Positions 1 through 5,643 of a DNA stretch of 5,643 nt are shown here, piece by piece (within the stretch, counting starts at the first letter, position 1; each line of letters starts with the position of its first letter). The translations under genes were made by a program, and so were the position numbers. The notes under the pieces are model-generated. The model was not told the DNA's origin. It ran no database searches and worked only from the letters and a program-made list of their open reading frames with translations. This stretch comes from Acidobacteriota bacterium (GTDB lineage: Bacteria; Acidobacteriota; Terriglobia; Acidiferrales; UBA7541), in NCBI GenBank assembly GCA_028876695.1, contig JAGWRH010000185.1, positions 1 to 5,643 of the forward strand, read 5' to 3'.

Positions 1-123
1 GCCGGAATTCGTTCAGGCGCAACGCGGGATCATCGACGCTATGTACTCGGTTTCCTCGACGAATGGACACTTTATGGACAGTGGGGCCAAAAAGACGGAG
101 CCGAGAATTTCGCAAGTTATTGA
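1..123 (+). other. Possible 3' end of an upstream gene (unresolved)
   Basis: Two overlapping plus-strand frames are open from the left edge. The frame starting at base 1 runs 40 codons to a TGA at 121-123 and includes the protein-like stretch GFLDEWTLYGQWGQ. The frame starting at base 2 begins PEFVQAQRGIIDAMY and has more G or C at third codon positions, as expected for a gene in this genome, but it then continues straight through the tRNA. Neither matches a family I know. The segment could be the tail of a gene ending just before the tRNA, possibly with a frameshift near base 40, or non-coding sequence. Too little is visible to decide. Confidence 0.2.
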
Positions 124-129
124 AAAAAA

Positions 130-206
130 TGGCGCGCCCGGAGAGATTCGAACTCCCGACCTTCTGGTTCGTAGCCAGACGCTCTATCCAGCTGAGCTAC
201 GGGCGC
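130..206 (-). tRNA. tRNA-Arg, anticodon ACG
   Basis: The minus strand folds into a full cloverleaf of 77 nt including an encoded CCA. The acceptor stem GCGCCCG (5' end at 206) pairs with CGGGCGC, followed by discriminator G and CCA, which ends at 130. The D arm is GCUC/GAGC. The anticodon stem UCUGG/CCAGA encloses the loop CUACGAA, giving anticodon ACG (plus-strand bases 170-172). The T arm is GGGAG-UUCGAAU-CUCUC with one G-U pair. By established knowledge, A34 of this tRNA is normally deaminated to inosine by TadA, so that it reads CGU, CGC and CGA. A run of seven T (129-123 on the minus strand) directly follows the CCA and could help termination. Translations through this locus give the familiar false peptides GEIRTPDLLVRS and RPERFELPTFWF. 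Confidence 0.97.
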
Positions 207-288
207 ACGCGATTCCAAGTTGCATCAGCGAGGGTATTTGCGAAGTGTATCACAGCAGCGTCGAATGCGCGGTCGTGGAGCTCTCAAA

Positions 289-304
289 GCCGGTGAAAAC
301 CGGC
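289..304. other. Short hairpin with GAAA tetraloop
   Basis: GCCGGT at 289-294 and ACCGGC at 299-304 are perfect reverse complements around a GAAA loop. As plus-strand RNA this is a 6-bp stem capped by a GNRA-type tetraloop. There is no T run after it on the plus strand, and only TTT on the minus strand, so it is not a clear terminator. It lies far upstream of aceE and of the tRNA start, and may have no function. Confidence 0.35.
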
Positions 305-556
305 CAAATCGCCACAGCGACGAGAGCGCGCGGCGAAAACATCGACGAGTTTCCCTTGCCGCACCGGAAAAATCAAAGACGGCTCACGCTGAATCGCCCC
401 GGGCGAAAAAGCGGCATGGCTCTCGCCCATTCTAGCCTCGCCCTGAGCTGATTGACGTACGCCCCAGCAGGGCGCGCACCCTCGAATCGCTTTCGCGTGC
501 CTGCAGGTTCGCGTTCACGCGCCGCGTATTTGCGGCTCATCAATTCAAATTTGCGT

Positions 557-562
557 TATAGT
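557..562 (+). promoter_or_regulatory. Candidate -10 element for aceE
   Basis: TATAGT at 557-562 matches the TATAAT consensus at five of six bases and sits in the most AT-rich part of the region, about 64 bases before the aceE ATG. The nearest -35-like hexamer, TTGCGG at 530-535, is 21 bases away, longer than the usual 16-18. The assignment therefore rests on base composition, position and a single hexamer. Confidence 0.3.
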
Positions 563-607
563 TTAAAGAGACACGAAAAGTTCTATGGATTGCGATCGCT
601 TAGCATC

Positions 608-614
608 GGAAAGG
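608..614 (+). promoter_or_regulatory. Ribosome binding site supporting the aceE start at 626
   Basis: GGAAAGG ends 11 bases before the ATG at 626. It is purine-rich and partly complementary to the 16S rRNA tail. Spacing is slightly long, but no other in-frame start upstream has both a better site and family-like protein sequence after it. It supports the 626 start over the TTG at 452. Confidence 0.5.
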
Positions 615-625
615 TACGGCCAAAC

Positions 626-3307
626 ATGGTGACGCGTGCTGACGTGCACCCGGCGGAAATCGACCAGCTCGAGGAGCTCTGGGAATGGATCGAGTCATTT
701 GACACGGTCGTCGATCAGGCCGGTCCAGACTTTGCTACGCGCATTCTGCGCGAGATCGGCGACCGGGCCGCGGCGCGAGGCGTTACCGTGCCGCTTGCCG
801 CGAATACGCCCTACGTCAACACCATTCATTACACCAACGAAGCTCCTTTTCCCGGCGACCAGGATCTCGAGCGCAAGGTAAAGAGCCTGGTTCGATGGAA
901 CTCGCTGGCCATGGTCGTGCGCGCGAACCGCCTGGAACACAACATCGGCGGCCATCTCTCGACCTATGGCTCCATCGCCACTCTGTTTGAAGTCGGATTC
1001 AACCATTTCTTCCGCGGCCGAACCGACCAGTTCGAGGGCGACTTCGTTTATCTGCAGGGCCATGCCGCGCCCGGAGTTTACGCGCGCGCATTTTTGGAAG
1101 GGCGCCTCTCCGCGCAGCAACTTGAAAATTTCCGCCGCGAACTGAAGCCCGGCGGAGGACTGTCCTCATATCCGCATCCTTGGCTGATGCCGGATTTCTG
1201 GGAATTTCCGACCGTTTCGATGGGCCTCGGCCCGATCATGGCGATTTATCAGGCCCGTTTTCAGCGGTATCTCGAAGACCGCGGGCTGAAAGCTCCCTCC
1301 GATGCCAAAGTGTGGACCTTCGTCGGCGATGGCGAAACCGACGAACCGGAAACGCTCGGCGCCATCACGCTAGCTTCGCGCGAGAAGCTCGACAATCTGA
1401 TCTTCGTCGTGAATTGCAACTTGCAGCGCCTCGATGGCCCGGTGCGCGGCAACGGCCACATTATTCAGGAACTGGAAGCGGCTTTCCGCGGCGCCGGCTG
1501 GAACGTCATCAAGTGCCTGTGGGGCTCCGATTGGGATCTTCTGTTCGATCAGGATACCGAAGGGCTGCTGGCCCGGCGGCTGGGCGAAATCGTTGACGGC
1601 GAATATCAGAAGTTCGTTGTGGAATCGGGCGCCTACGTGCGCGAGCACGTTTTTGGCGTCGATCCGCGCTTGCTGAAAATGGTGGAGGGTTACACCGACG
1701 AGCAGCTTCATAAGATGCGCCACGGCGGCCACGATCCTCGCAAAGTGTACGCGGCGTATCGGGCGGCGGCCGACCATAAGGGCTCGCCGACGGTCATACT
1801 GGCGCGCACGATCAAGGGATACGGCCTCGGCGAAGCCGTCGAAGGCCGCAACGTAACGCACCAGCAGAAGAAGCTCGATGAAGACGCGCTGCGGCATTTC
1901 GGCGAGCGCTTCGGACTAAAGATCCGCGAAGATCAGATCGAGGAAGTTTCCTTCTATCGCCCGCCCGAAAACAGCAGCGAAATTCAGTATTTGCGCGAAT
2001 GCCGCGCCAAGCTTGGCGGGTACGTCCCGCAGCGGCGCGTTCGTGCGCAGGCGCTCTCGGGCGAGCGCAGCGAACTTTTCTCCGAGTTTCTCACCGGCAG
2101 CGAAGGCCGCGAGGTCTCCACCACCATGGCGTTCGTGGCCATGCTGCGAAAAATGCTGCGCGATCCCGAAATCGGCAAGCTCATCGTGCCCATCGTCCCG
2201 GATGAGGCGCGCACCTTCGGCATGGAGTCGCTCTTCCGGCTGGTCGGCATCTACAGCAGCCAGGGGCAGCTGTACGAACCGGTCGATATGAACACGCTGC
2301 TCTACTATAAAGAGGCGAAAAACGGCCAAATCCTTGAAGAGGGAATTACGGAAGCCGGTTCCATGTGCTCGTTCATTGCCGCTGGATCTGCGTACGCCAA
2401 CAACGGCATCAATACAATTCCTTTTTTCATTTATTACTCGATGTTCGGGATGCAGCGAATAGGCGACCTGATTTGGGCGGCCGCTGATTCGCGTTGCCGC
2501 GGCTTCCTCCTGGGAGGCACCGCGGGCCGCACCACGCTGGCCGGCGAAGGATTGCAGCACCAGGACGGCAACAGCCACGTGCTCGCTCTTCCGGTTCCCA
2601 CGCTGCGCGCCTACGATCCCGCGTATGCCTTCGAGATCGCGACCATCATCGAAGACGGCATCGACCGCATGTACAACAAGGGCGAAAGCCTCTTCTATTA
2701 CATCACCGTGATGAACGAGCCGTACGAAATGCCGACCATGCCGGCCGGCTCGCGCGAAGGCATTCTCAAGGGCCTGTATCGTTACCGCCCCGCTGCGGCG
2801 AACAAGACCAAGCTTCACGCGCAGCTATTTGGCAGCGGTTCGATCCTTCGCGAAGTGCTCAAAGCGCAGGAGATTCTCGATTCGAAATTCCACGTCGCCG
2901 CGGATGTCTGGAGCGTTACCAGCTACAAGCAGCTTTACACGGACGGCATCGAAACGGAACGCTGGAATATGCTGCATCCCGGCGAAAAGCCGCGCGTGCC
3001 GTATGTTAACGAAATTCTCGGCGGCGCGCCTGGCGTGTTCATCGCAGCCAGCGATTACTTGAAGGCGCTGCCGAACCTGATCAGCAAATGGACGCCGCGC
3101 GGAATCACATCTCTCGGCACGGACGGCTTTGGCCGCAGCGAGAGCCGCGCGTCGCTGCGAAACTTCTTCGAGGTGGACGCGCGCTTCATCGCGCTGGCCA
3201 CGCTGCACGATCTGCTGCGCGAAGGAAAGATCGAGGCCCCCGTGGTGCAGAAGGCGATCAAGGACCTCGATATCGATCTCGGAAAGCGCGACCCGCTGAC
3301 CACGTGA
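626..3307 (+). CDS. aceE: Pyruvate dehydrogenase E1 component, homodimeric type
   Basis: This is the thiamine-diphosphate enzyme that decarboxylates pyruvate and passes the acetyl group to the lipoyl domains of E2 in the cytoplasmic pyruvate dehydrogenase complex. The ATG at 626 gives 893 residues, against 887 for E. coli AceE, with alignable sequence from end to end. The cofactor motif starts at GDGETDEP (234-241) and ends at the NCN of residues 263-265. Residues corresponding to the E. coli catalytic set are present: His110 (GGH), His146 (QGH), Asp235, His412 (in VTHQQKK), Glu576 (in GITEAG) and His645 (in EGLQHQDG). The C-terminal transketolase-type domain keeps LGTDGFGRS near 830-838. The acidic N-terminus is the part that docks E2 in the E. 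coli enzyme. Often aceE is followed by aceF and lpd; here the next genes are for aromatic catabolism, so E2 and E3 must be elsewhere. No frameshift or missing key residue is seen. Confidence 0.97.
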   Translation: MVTRADVHPAEIDQLEELWEWIESFDTVVDQAGPDFATRILREIGDRAAARGVTVPLAANTPYVNTIHYTNEAPFPGDQDLERKVKSLVRWNSLAMVVRANRLEHNIGGHLSTYGSIATLFEVGFNHFFRGRTDQFEGDFVYLQGHAAPGVYARAFLEGRLSAQQLENFRRELKPGGGLSSYPHPWLMPDFWEFPTVSMGLGPIMAIYQARFQRYLEDRGLKAPSDAKVWTFVGDGETDEPETLGAITLASREKLDNLIFVVNCNLQRLDGPVRGNGHIIQELEAAFRGAGWNVIKCLWGSDWDLLFDQDTEGLLARRLGEIVDGEYQKFVVESGAYVREHVFGVDPRLLKMVEGYTDEQLHKMRHGGHDPRKVYAAYRAAADHKGSPTVILARTIKGYGLGEAVEGRNVTHQQKKLDEDALRHFGERFGLKIREDQIEEVSFYRPPENSSEIQYLRECRAKLGGYVPQRRVRAQALSGERSELFSEFLTGSEGREVSTTMAFVAMLRKMLRDPEIGKLIVPIVPDEARTFGMESLFRLVGIYSSQGQLYEPVDMNTLLYYKEAKNGQILEEGITEAGSMCSFIAAGSAYANNGINTIPFFIYYSMFGMQRIGDLIWAAADSRCRGFLLGGTAGRTTLAGEGLQHQDGNSHVLALPVPTLRAYDPAYAFEIATIIEDGIDRMYNKGESLFYYITVMNEPYEMPTMPAGSREGILKGLYRYRPAAANKTKLHAQLFGSGSILREVLKAQEILDSKFHVAADVWSVTSYKQLYTDGIETERWNMLHPGEKPRVPYVNEILGGAPGVFIAASDYLKALPNLISKWTPRGITSLGTDGFGRSESRASLRNFFEVDARFIALATLHDLLREGKIEAPVVQKAIKDLDIDLGKRDPLTT

Positions 3308-3351
3308 TGGCAGGCAGTTCCGCTGTCTAAGCGCGTCCTGATACAGGCTTT

Positions 3352-3392
3352 GGCGGGATTCGGCGGCGCCCCTTGACGGAATCCGCCCGTTT
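3352..3392 (+). terminator. Weak terminator-like stem-loop after aceE
   Basis: GGCGGGATTC at 3352-3361 can pair with GAATCCGCC at 3379-3387, giving nine base pairs with one bulged G. It is followed by CG and TTT at 3390-3392. The loop is long (17 bases) and the T tract short, so termination would be inefficient. It lies 45 bases after the aceE stop codon, the expected place for a terminator. Confidence 0.3.
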
Positions 3393-3402
3393 CCGCAACA
3401 AT
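3373..3402 (+). promoter_or_regulatory. Candidate promoter for the dioxygenase-ligC operon
   Basis: TTGACG at 3373-3378 matches the -35 consensus at five of six bases. AACAAT at 3397-3402, 18 bases away, matches the -10 consensus at four of six. It overlaps the terminator-like stem-loop. Other -10-like hexamers further on, CATAAT (3433-3438) and TATAAA (3443-3448), have no good -35 at normal spacing but could be used with an activator. Which one is real cannot be told from sequence alone. Confidence 0.3.
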
Positions 3403-3452
3403 CTTCACCAGCGGAATCGAGCCGGCGAATCACATAATCAAATATAAAGTGT

Positions 3453-3470
3453 GAGGGCTAAGCAGCCCTC
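3453..3470 (+). promoter_or_regulatory. Perfect 7-bp hairpin in the dioxygenase leader
   Basis: GAGGGCT (3453-3459) and AGCCCTC (3464-3470) are exact reverse complements around the loop AAGC. No T run follows, so it is not a standard terminator. It sits 24 bases upstream of the Shine-Dalgarno sequence and just after the AT-rich stretch, so it would lie at or near the 5' end of the transcript if one of the nearer promoter candidates is used. A role in mRNA stability or as a binding site is possible; none is shown. Confidence 0.45.
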
Positions 3471-3493
3471 CAGCGCGCTCCGGCCGCACGGAA

Positions 3494-3500
3494 AAGAGGA
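3494..3500 (+). promoter_or_regulatory. Ribosome binding site of the dioxygenase gene
   Basis: AAGAGGA ends 8 bases before the ATG at 3509, a normal Shine-Dalgarno match and spacing. It fixes the start, which also places the first iron-ligand histidine at residue 12 as in LigB. Confidence 0.7.
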
Positions 3501-3508
3501 AATCAGCC

Positions 3509-4678
3509 ATGGGAAAAATCGTCGCAGCGATGGCCACCGTTCACGCACCGCAACTATTCGATCGTCCGCCCAGTGAAGATCCCAAGCAGCTCGATGCCGA
3601 TATCGCGGCGATGCGGCTGATCGGAAAGGACATCGAAGAGGCCAAGCCCGATGCCATCATCGTGATCGGCAGCGACCACCTGGAGACGTTTTTCCTCACT
3701 TCCGTCCCGACGTTCGCCATCCTCTCCGGCGAGTATTCCCGCGCGGAATTTGCCAACCGCAAGTACGAGCTGCCCATCCATCAAGGGCTCGCCGAAGACT
3801 TGCTCGACAAGCTGTTGAAAGCCGGATTCGACCTGGGTTATTCGCAGGATGCGGTGCTGGGCCACGCGTTCGCTGCCGTTTACGAATGGGTGATCGAGAA
3901 GCGCCGAATTCCGGTGGTACCGATCTTCGTCAACGCGTACCTTCCGCCATTGCCGACCGCGCAGCGCTGCGCCGAACTCGGGCGAGCTATCGGCAAGGTG
4001 ATCGCGAATCGTCCGGAGAACGTGGCGATAGTTGCCAGCGGCGGCATGTCCCATTTCCCCGGCACGTGGAAATATCCCAAGCCGGATTTCGACTTCGACT
4101 ACTGGGCAATCTCCCAGATCGAGAAGGGCAATCTTGACACGTTGATCAAGCTCAACAATGAGCAGCTCGACGAGGTCGGGAATACCGAAATGCTTTCGTG
4201 GATGATCATGTTCGGCGCGATCGGCAACCTGAAGGGCGAGCTCGTCACTTATCAACCGACGTGGCACCATGGCCACGCCGTGGTGCGCTTTCTGCCCCTC
4301 AAGGGCGTCGGGCCATCGAAAGAAGGCAAAGAGGCTCCGGCGGAGTACAAATTCAAGGGCGGCTTCGAATTTTACAAACATCCGTCGCCCGCGGCGTACA
4401 AGCTCAACAAGGTGCTTTACGACAGCCGCTTCAGCCGCGAACTGCGCCTGCGTTTGATCAAAGATTATCCCTCGGTTGCGAAGGACTACGGCATGACGCC
4501 TGAAGAAGGCAAAGTTCTCGAAACGCTTCAGGACGACGACATCGAGAAATTCCGCGATGGCCAGGTGCATCCGCTGGTCGAAGCCGGCGCGCATCCGCTG
4601 GGCATGTGGATGGCCGTGCTGCGCATCCACGGCGAGCTGCGCAAGCTTCGCGCCGGCGGAACTCAACCGGCGCGCTGA
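3509..4678 (+). CDS. LigB-LigA fusion extradiol ring-cleavage dioxygenase, probably protocatechuate 4,5-dioxygenase
   Basis: This 389-residue cytoplasmic protein joins a class III (LigB-type) extradiol dioxygenase domain, residues 1 to about 263, to a LigA-type small-subunit domain from about 285 to 380. Such enzymes open catechol-type rings with Fe(II) and O2. Residues in the LigB metal and catalytic positions are visible: His12 (TVH), His57 (GSDH), Glu227 (GNTEML) as likely iron ligands, and His182 (GGMSH) as the likely catalytic base. The LigA part has YKLNKVLYD, the acidic helix region around 318-342, and VHPLVEAGAHPLG. In the LigAB enzyme the two parts are separate chains; gallate dioxygenases (GalA, DesB; about 420 residues) share this fused order. 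The ligC-like gene 27 bases downstream favours protocatechuate as substrate, because cleavage of gallate gives 4-oxalomesaconate without needing LigC. Gallate or another carboxylated catechol remains possible, so no gene symbol is given. Confidence 0.88.
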   Translation: MGKIVAAMATVHAPQLFDRPPSEDPKQLDADIAAMRLIGKDIEEAKPDAIIVIGSDHLETFFLTSVPTFAILSGEYSRAEFANRKYELPIHQGLAEDLLDKLLKAGFDLGYSQDAVLGHAFAAVYEWVIEKRRIPVVPIFVNAYLPPLPTAQRCAELGRAIGKVIANRPENVAIVASGGMSHFPGTWKYPKPDFDFDYWAISQIEKGNLDTLIKLNNEQLDEVGNTEMLSWMIMFGAIGNLKGELVTYQPTWHHGHAVVRFLPLKGVGPSKEGKEAPAEYKFKGGFEFYKHPSPAAYKLNKVLYDSRFSRELRLRLIKDYPSVAKDYGMTPEEGKVLETLQDDDIEKFRDGQVHPLVEAGAHPLGMWMAVLRIHGELRKLRAGGTQPAR

Positions 4679-4693
4679 TCGGAATTCTTCTGC

Positions 4694-4699
4694 GGAGGG
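4694..4699 (+). promoter_or_regulatory. Ribosome binding site of the ligC-like gene
   Basis: GGAGGG ends 6 bases before the ATG at 4706. It is the strongest Shine-Dalgarno match in the window and lies wholly in the 27-base gap after the dioxygenase stop codon. This supports translation of both genes from one transcript. Confidence 0.75.
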
Positions 4700-4705
4700 T
4701 GGACC

Positions 4706-5643
4706 ATGAAGGTAGGCGTGGCAGGGCAGGGTGCGTTCGGGCAAAAGCATCTGGACGCATTGAAAAACATTCCCGGCGTTGAAGTGATCACGCTTGCCGG
4801 CGGCAATCCCGCCGCCACCGAGGAAGTGGCCAAGAAATACAAAATTCCGCACTGGACGGGCGACCTCGCGGAGAGCCTGAAGCAGCCCGGACTGGAAGCG
4901 ATGATCCTGGCCACGCCCACTCCCATCCATGCCAAGCAGGGAGAGCAGTGCATGCGCGCCGGCAAGCACGTGCACATCGAAATTCCCATCGCCGATACGC
5001 TCGCGGACGCCGAGCGGCTGGTGAAAGTGCGGCAGGAAACGGGCGTGGTCTGCATGGGCGGCCACACGCGGCGCTTCAATCCCAGCCATCAGTGGGTGCA
5101 CAAGCGCATCAAGGCCGGCGAATTGAAAGTTCTGCAGATGAACGTACAGACGTACTTTTTTCGCCGCACCAACATGAACGCGCAGGGCAAGCCGCGCACC
5201 TGGACCGACCACTTGCTATGGCATCACGCGTGTCACACGGTCGATCTGTTTCAGTATCAAACCGGCGAGCTGGTTTCGGATTTCTACGCGGTGCAGGGGC
5301 CGATGCATCCCGAGCTGAAAATCGCCATGGACTTGGGCATCGTGATGAAAACGCCCTCCGGCGCGATCTGCACGCTTTCGCTTTCGTTCAACAACAAGGG
5401 GCCCCTGGGCACGCATTTTCGCTACATCTGCGACAACGGCACGTACATCGCGTACTACGACGATCTGGTCGATGGCGAGCAGAACAAGATCGATGTCTCG
5501 AAAGTTGATGTGTCGATGAACGGCGTGGAGCTGCAGGACCGCGAATTCTTCGCCGCGATCAAGGAGCATCGCGAGCCGAACGCCAGCGTGCAGCAGTGCT
5601 TTACCGCGATGCAGGTGCTCGACCGGCTGGAAAAAATCCTCAA
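4706..5643 (+). CDS. ligC: 4-carboxy-2-hydroxymuconate-6-semialdehyde dehydrogenase, Gfo/Idh/MocA family (partial, 3' end off window)
   Basis: LigC/PmdC oxidises the hemiacetal of 4-carboxy-2-hydroxymuconate-6-semialdehyde, the product of protocatechuate 4,5-cleavage, to 2-pyrone-4,6-dicarboxylate using NAD(P)+. The frame is open from ATG 4706 to the window edge, giving 312 codons with no stop; known LigC proteins are about 315 residues, so only a short tail is missing. The N-terminal Rossmann fold has GQGAFG at 7-12 (GxGxxG). Stretches that I recall as hallmarks of LigC rather than of the wider family are GHTRRFNPSHQ (119-129), VQTYFFRRTNMNA (147-159), TDHLLWHH (167-174), ICTLSLSFNN (221-230), SKVDVSMNG (265-273) and ELQDREFFAAI (275-285). 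The usual family EKP motif reads EIP at 92-94. It follows the fused dioxygenase by 27 bases, a likely two-gene operon that may continue to the right with ligI, ligJ or ligK homologues. Confidence 0.92.
   Translation, partial: MKVGVAGQGAFGQKHLDALKNIPGVEVITLAGGNPAATEEVAKKYKIPHWTGDLAESLKQPGLEAMILATPTPIHAKQGEQCMRAGKHVHIEIPIADTLADAERLVKVRQETGVVCMGGHTRRFNPSHQWVHKRIKAGELKVLQMNVQTYFFRRTNMNAQGKPRTWTDHLLWHHACHTVDLFQYQTGELVSDFYAVQGPMHPELKIAMDLGIVMKTPSGAICTLSLSFNNKGPLGTHFRYICDNGTYIAYYDDLVDGEQNKIDVSKVDVSMNGVELQDREFFAAIKEHREPNASVQQCFTAMQVLDRLEKIL

Larger units (their letters stand above)
207..584. other. Intergenic region between tRNA-Arg and aceE, no convincing gene
   Basis: Open frames here are either continuations of false reading through the tRNA or short arginine-rich shadows with no recognisable domain. 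The aceE frame itself stays open back to a TTG at 452, but those 58 extra codons encode an arginine- and serine-rich stretch that is not part of the AceE family. The gap should hold the tRNA promoter, reading leftward, and the aceE promoter, reading rightward. I could not assign convincing -35/-10 pairs for the tRNA. The only marked structures are the hairpin at 289-304 and the AT-rich patch near 540-570. Confidence 0.6.

Noticed and set aside
130..206. Attachment site or integrated element at the tRNA-Arg
   Set aside because: tRNA-Arg genes are common integration sites, but there is no integrase gene and no second copy of the tRNA 3' end in the window.
366..385. Inverted repeat TCGCCC/GGGCGA around a single C near 395-407 and nearby A run, considered as a terminator
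   Set aside because: The usable stem is only about five pairs with a three-base loop, and the A run lies on the wrong side for termination on the plus strand; on the minus strand the T run precedes the stem.
41..451. Open frames of 136 and 77 codons running across the tRNA on the plus strand
   Set aside because: They translate the antisense of the tRNA, giving the well-known false peptides GEIRTPDLLVRS and ARPERFELPTFWF, and have no domain outside it.
452..625. Extension of aceE upstream to TTG at 452 (58 more residues)
   Set aside because: The added residues are arginine- and serine-rich, do not resemble AceE N-termini, and cover the promoter-like AT-rich patch. The ATG at 626 gives the normal family length.
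1916..2818. 300-codon minus-strand open frame inside aceE
   Set aside because: Shadow of the aceE codons. No recognisable domain, and the sense frame is conserved AceE throughout.
3554..5212. 552-codon minus-strand open frame opposite the dioxygenase and ligC genes
   Set aside because: It is the antisense shadow of two well-recognised plus-strand genes in GC-rich sequence, spans their intergenic gap, and shows no recognisable protein family.

Overview
The window is about 60% GC and looks like a chromosomal segment of a free-living heterotrophic bacterium. No mobile element, CRISPR array or phage gene is visible. The gene content (homodimeric pyruvate dehydrogenase E1 plus protocatechuate meta-cleavage genes) and codon use would fit a soil bacterium such as an acidobacterium or proteobacterium. 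No feature fixes the phylum, so this is a weak inference.

Layout, left to right. (1) Positions 1-129 are open in two plus-strand frames and may hold the tail of an upstream gene, but no family is recognised. (2) A complete tRNA-Arg(ACG) with encoded CCA lies on the minus strand at 130-206. (3) Positions 207-625 hold no convincing gene. They contain a small GAAA-loop hairpin, an AT-rich promoter-like patch and a possible 15-codon leader ORF just before the next gene. (4) aceE, the homodimeric E1 component of pyruvate dehydrogenase, occupies 626-3307 and is complete, with its catalytic residues intact. (5) The 3308-3508 gap has a weak terminator-like stem-loop, promoter-like hexamers and a perfect 7-bp hairpin upstream of a good ribosome binding site. 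(6) A LigB-LigA fusion extradiol dioxygenase lies at 3509-4678. (7) After 27 bases comes a LigC-like dehydrogenase, which starts at 4706 and runs off the right edge probably only a few residues before its natural end.

Genes 6 and 7 form a likely operon for the first two steps of the protocatechuate 4,5-cleavage pathway. The dioxygenase opens the ring to 4-carboxy-2-hydroxymuconate-6-semialdehyde, and LigC oxidises the hemiacetal form of that product to 2-pyrone-4,6-dicarboxylate. Later steps of this pathway yield pyruvate and oxaloacetate, so pyruvate dehydrogenase lies metabolically downstream. However, the aceE and lig genes are separated by 201 bases with their own signals and are probably transcribed separately.

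The most interesting point is that the dioxygenase is a single-chain LigB-LigA protein, the architecture of gallate dioxygenases, yet it sits beside LigC, which is needed for protocatechuate and not for gallate. I did not find a wholly new system in this window.
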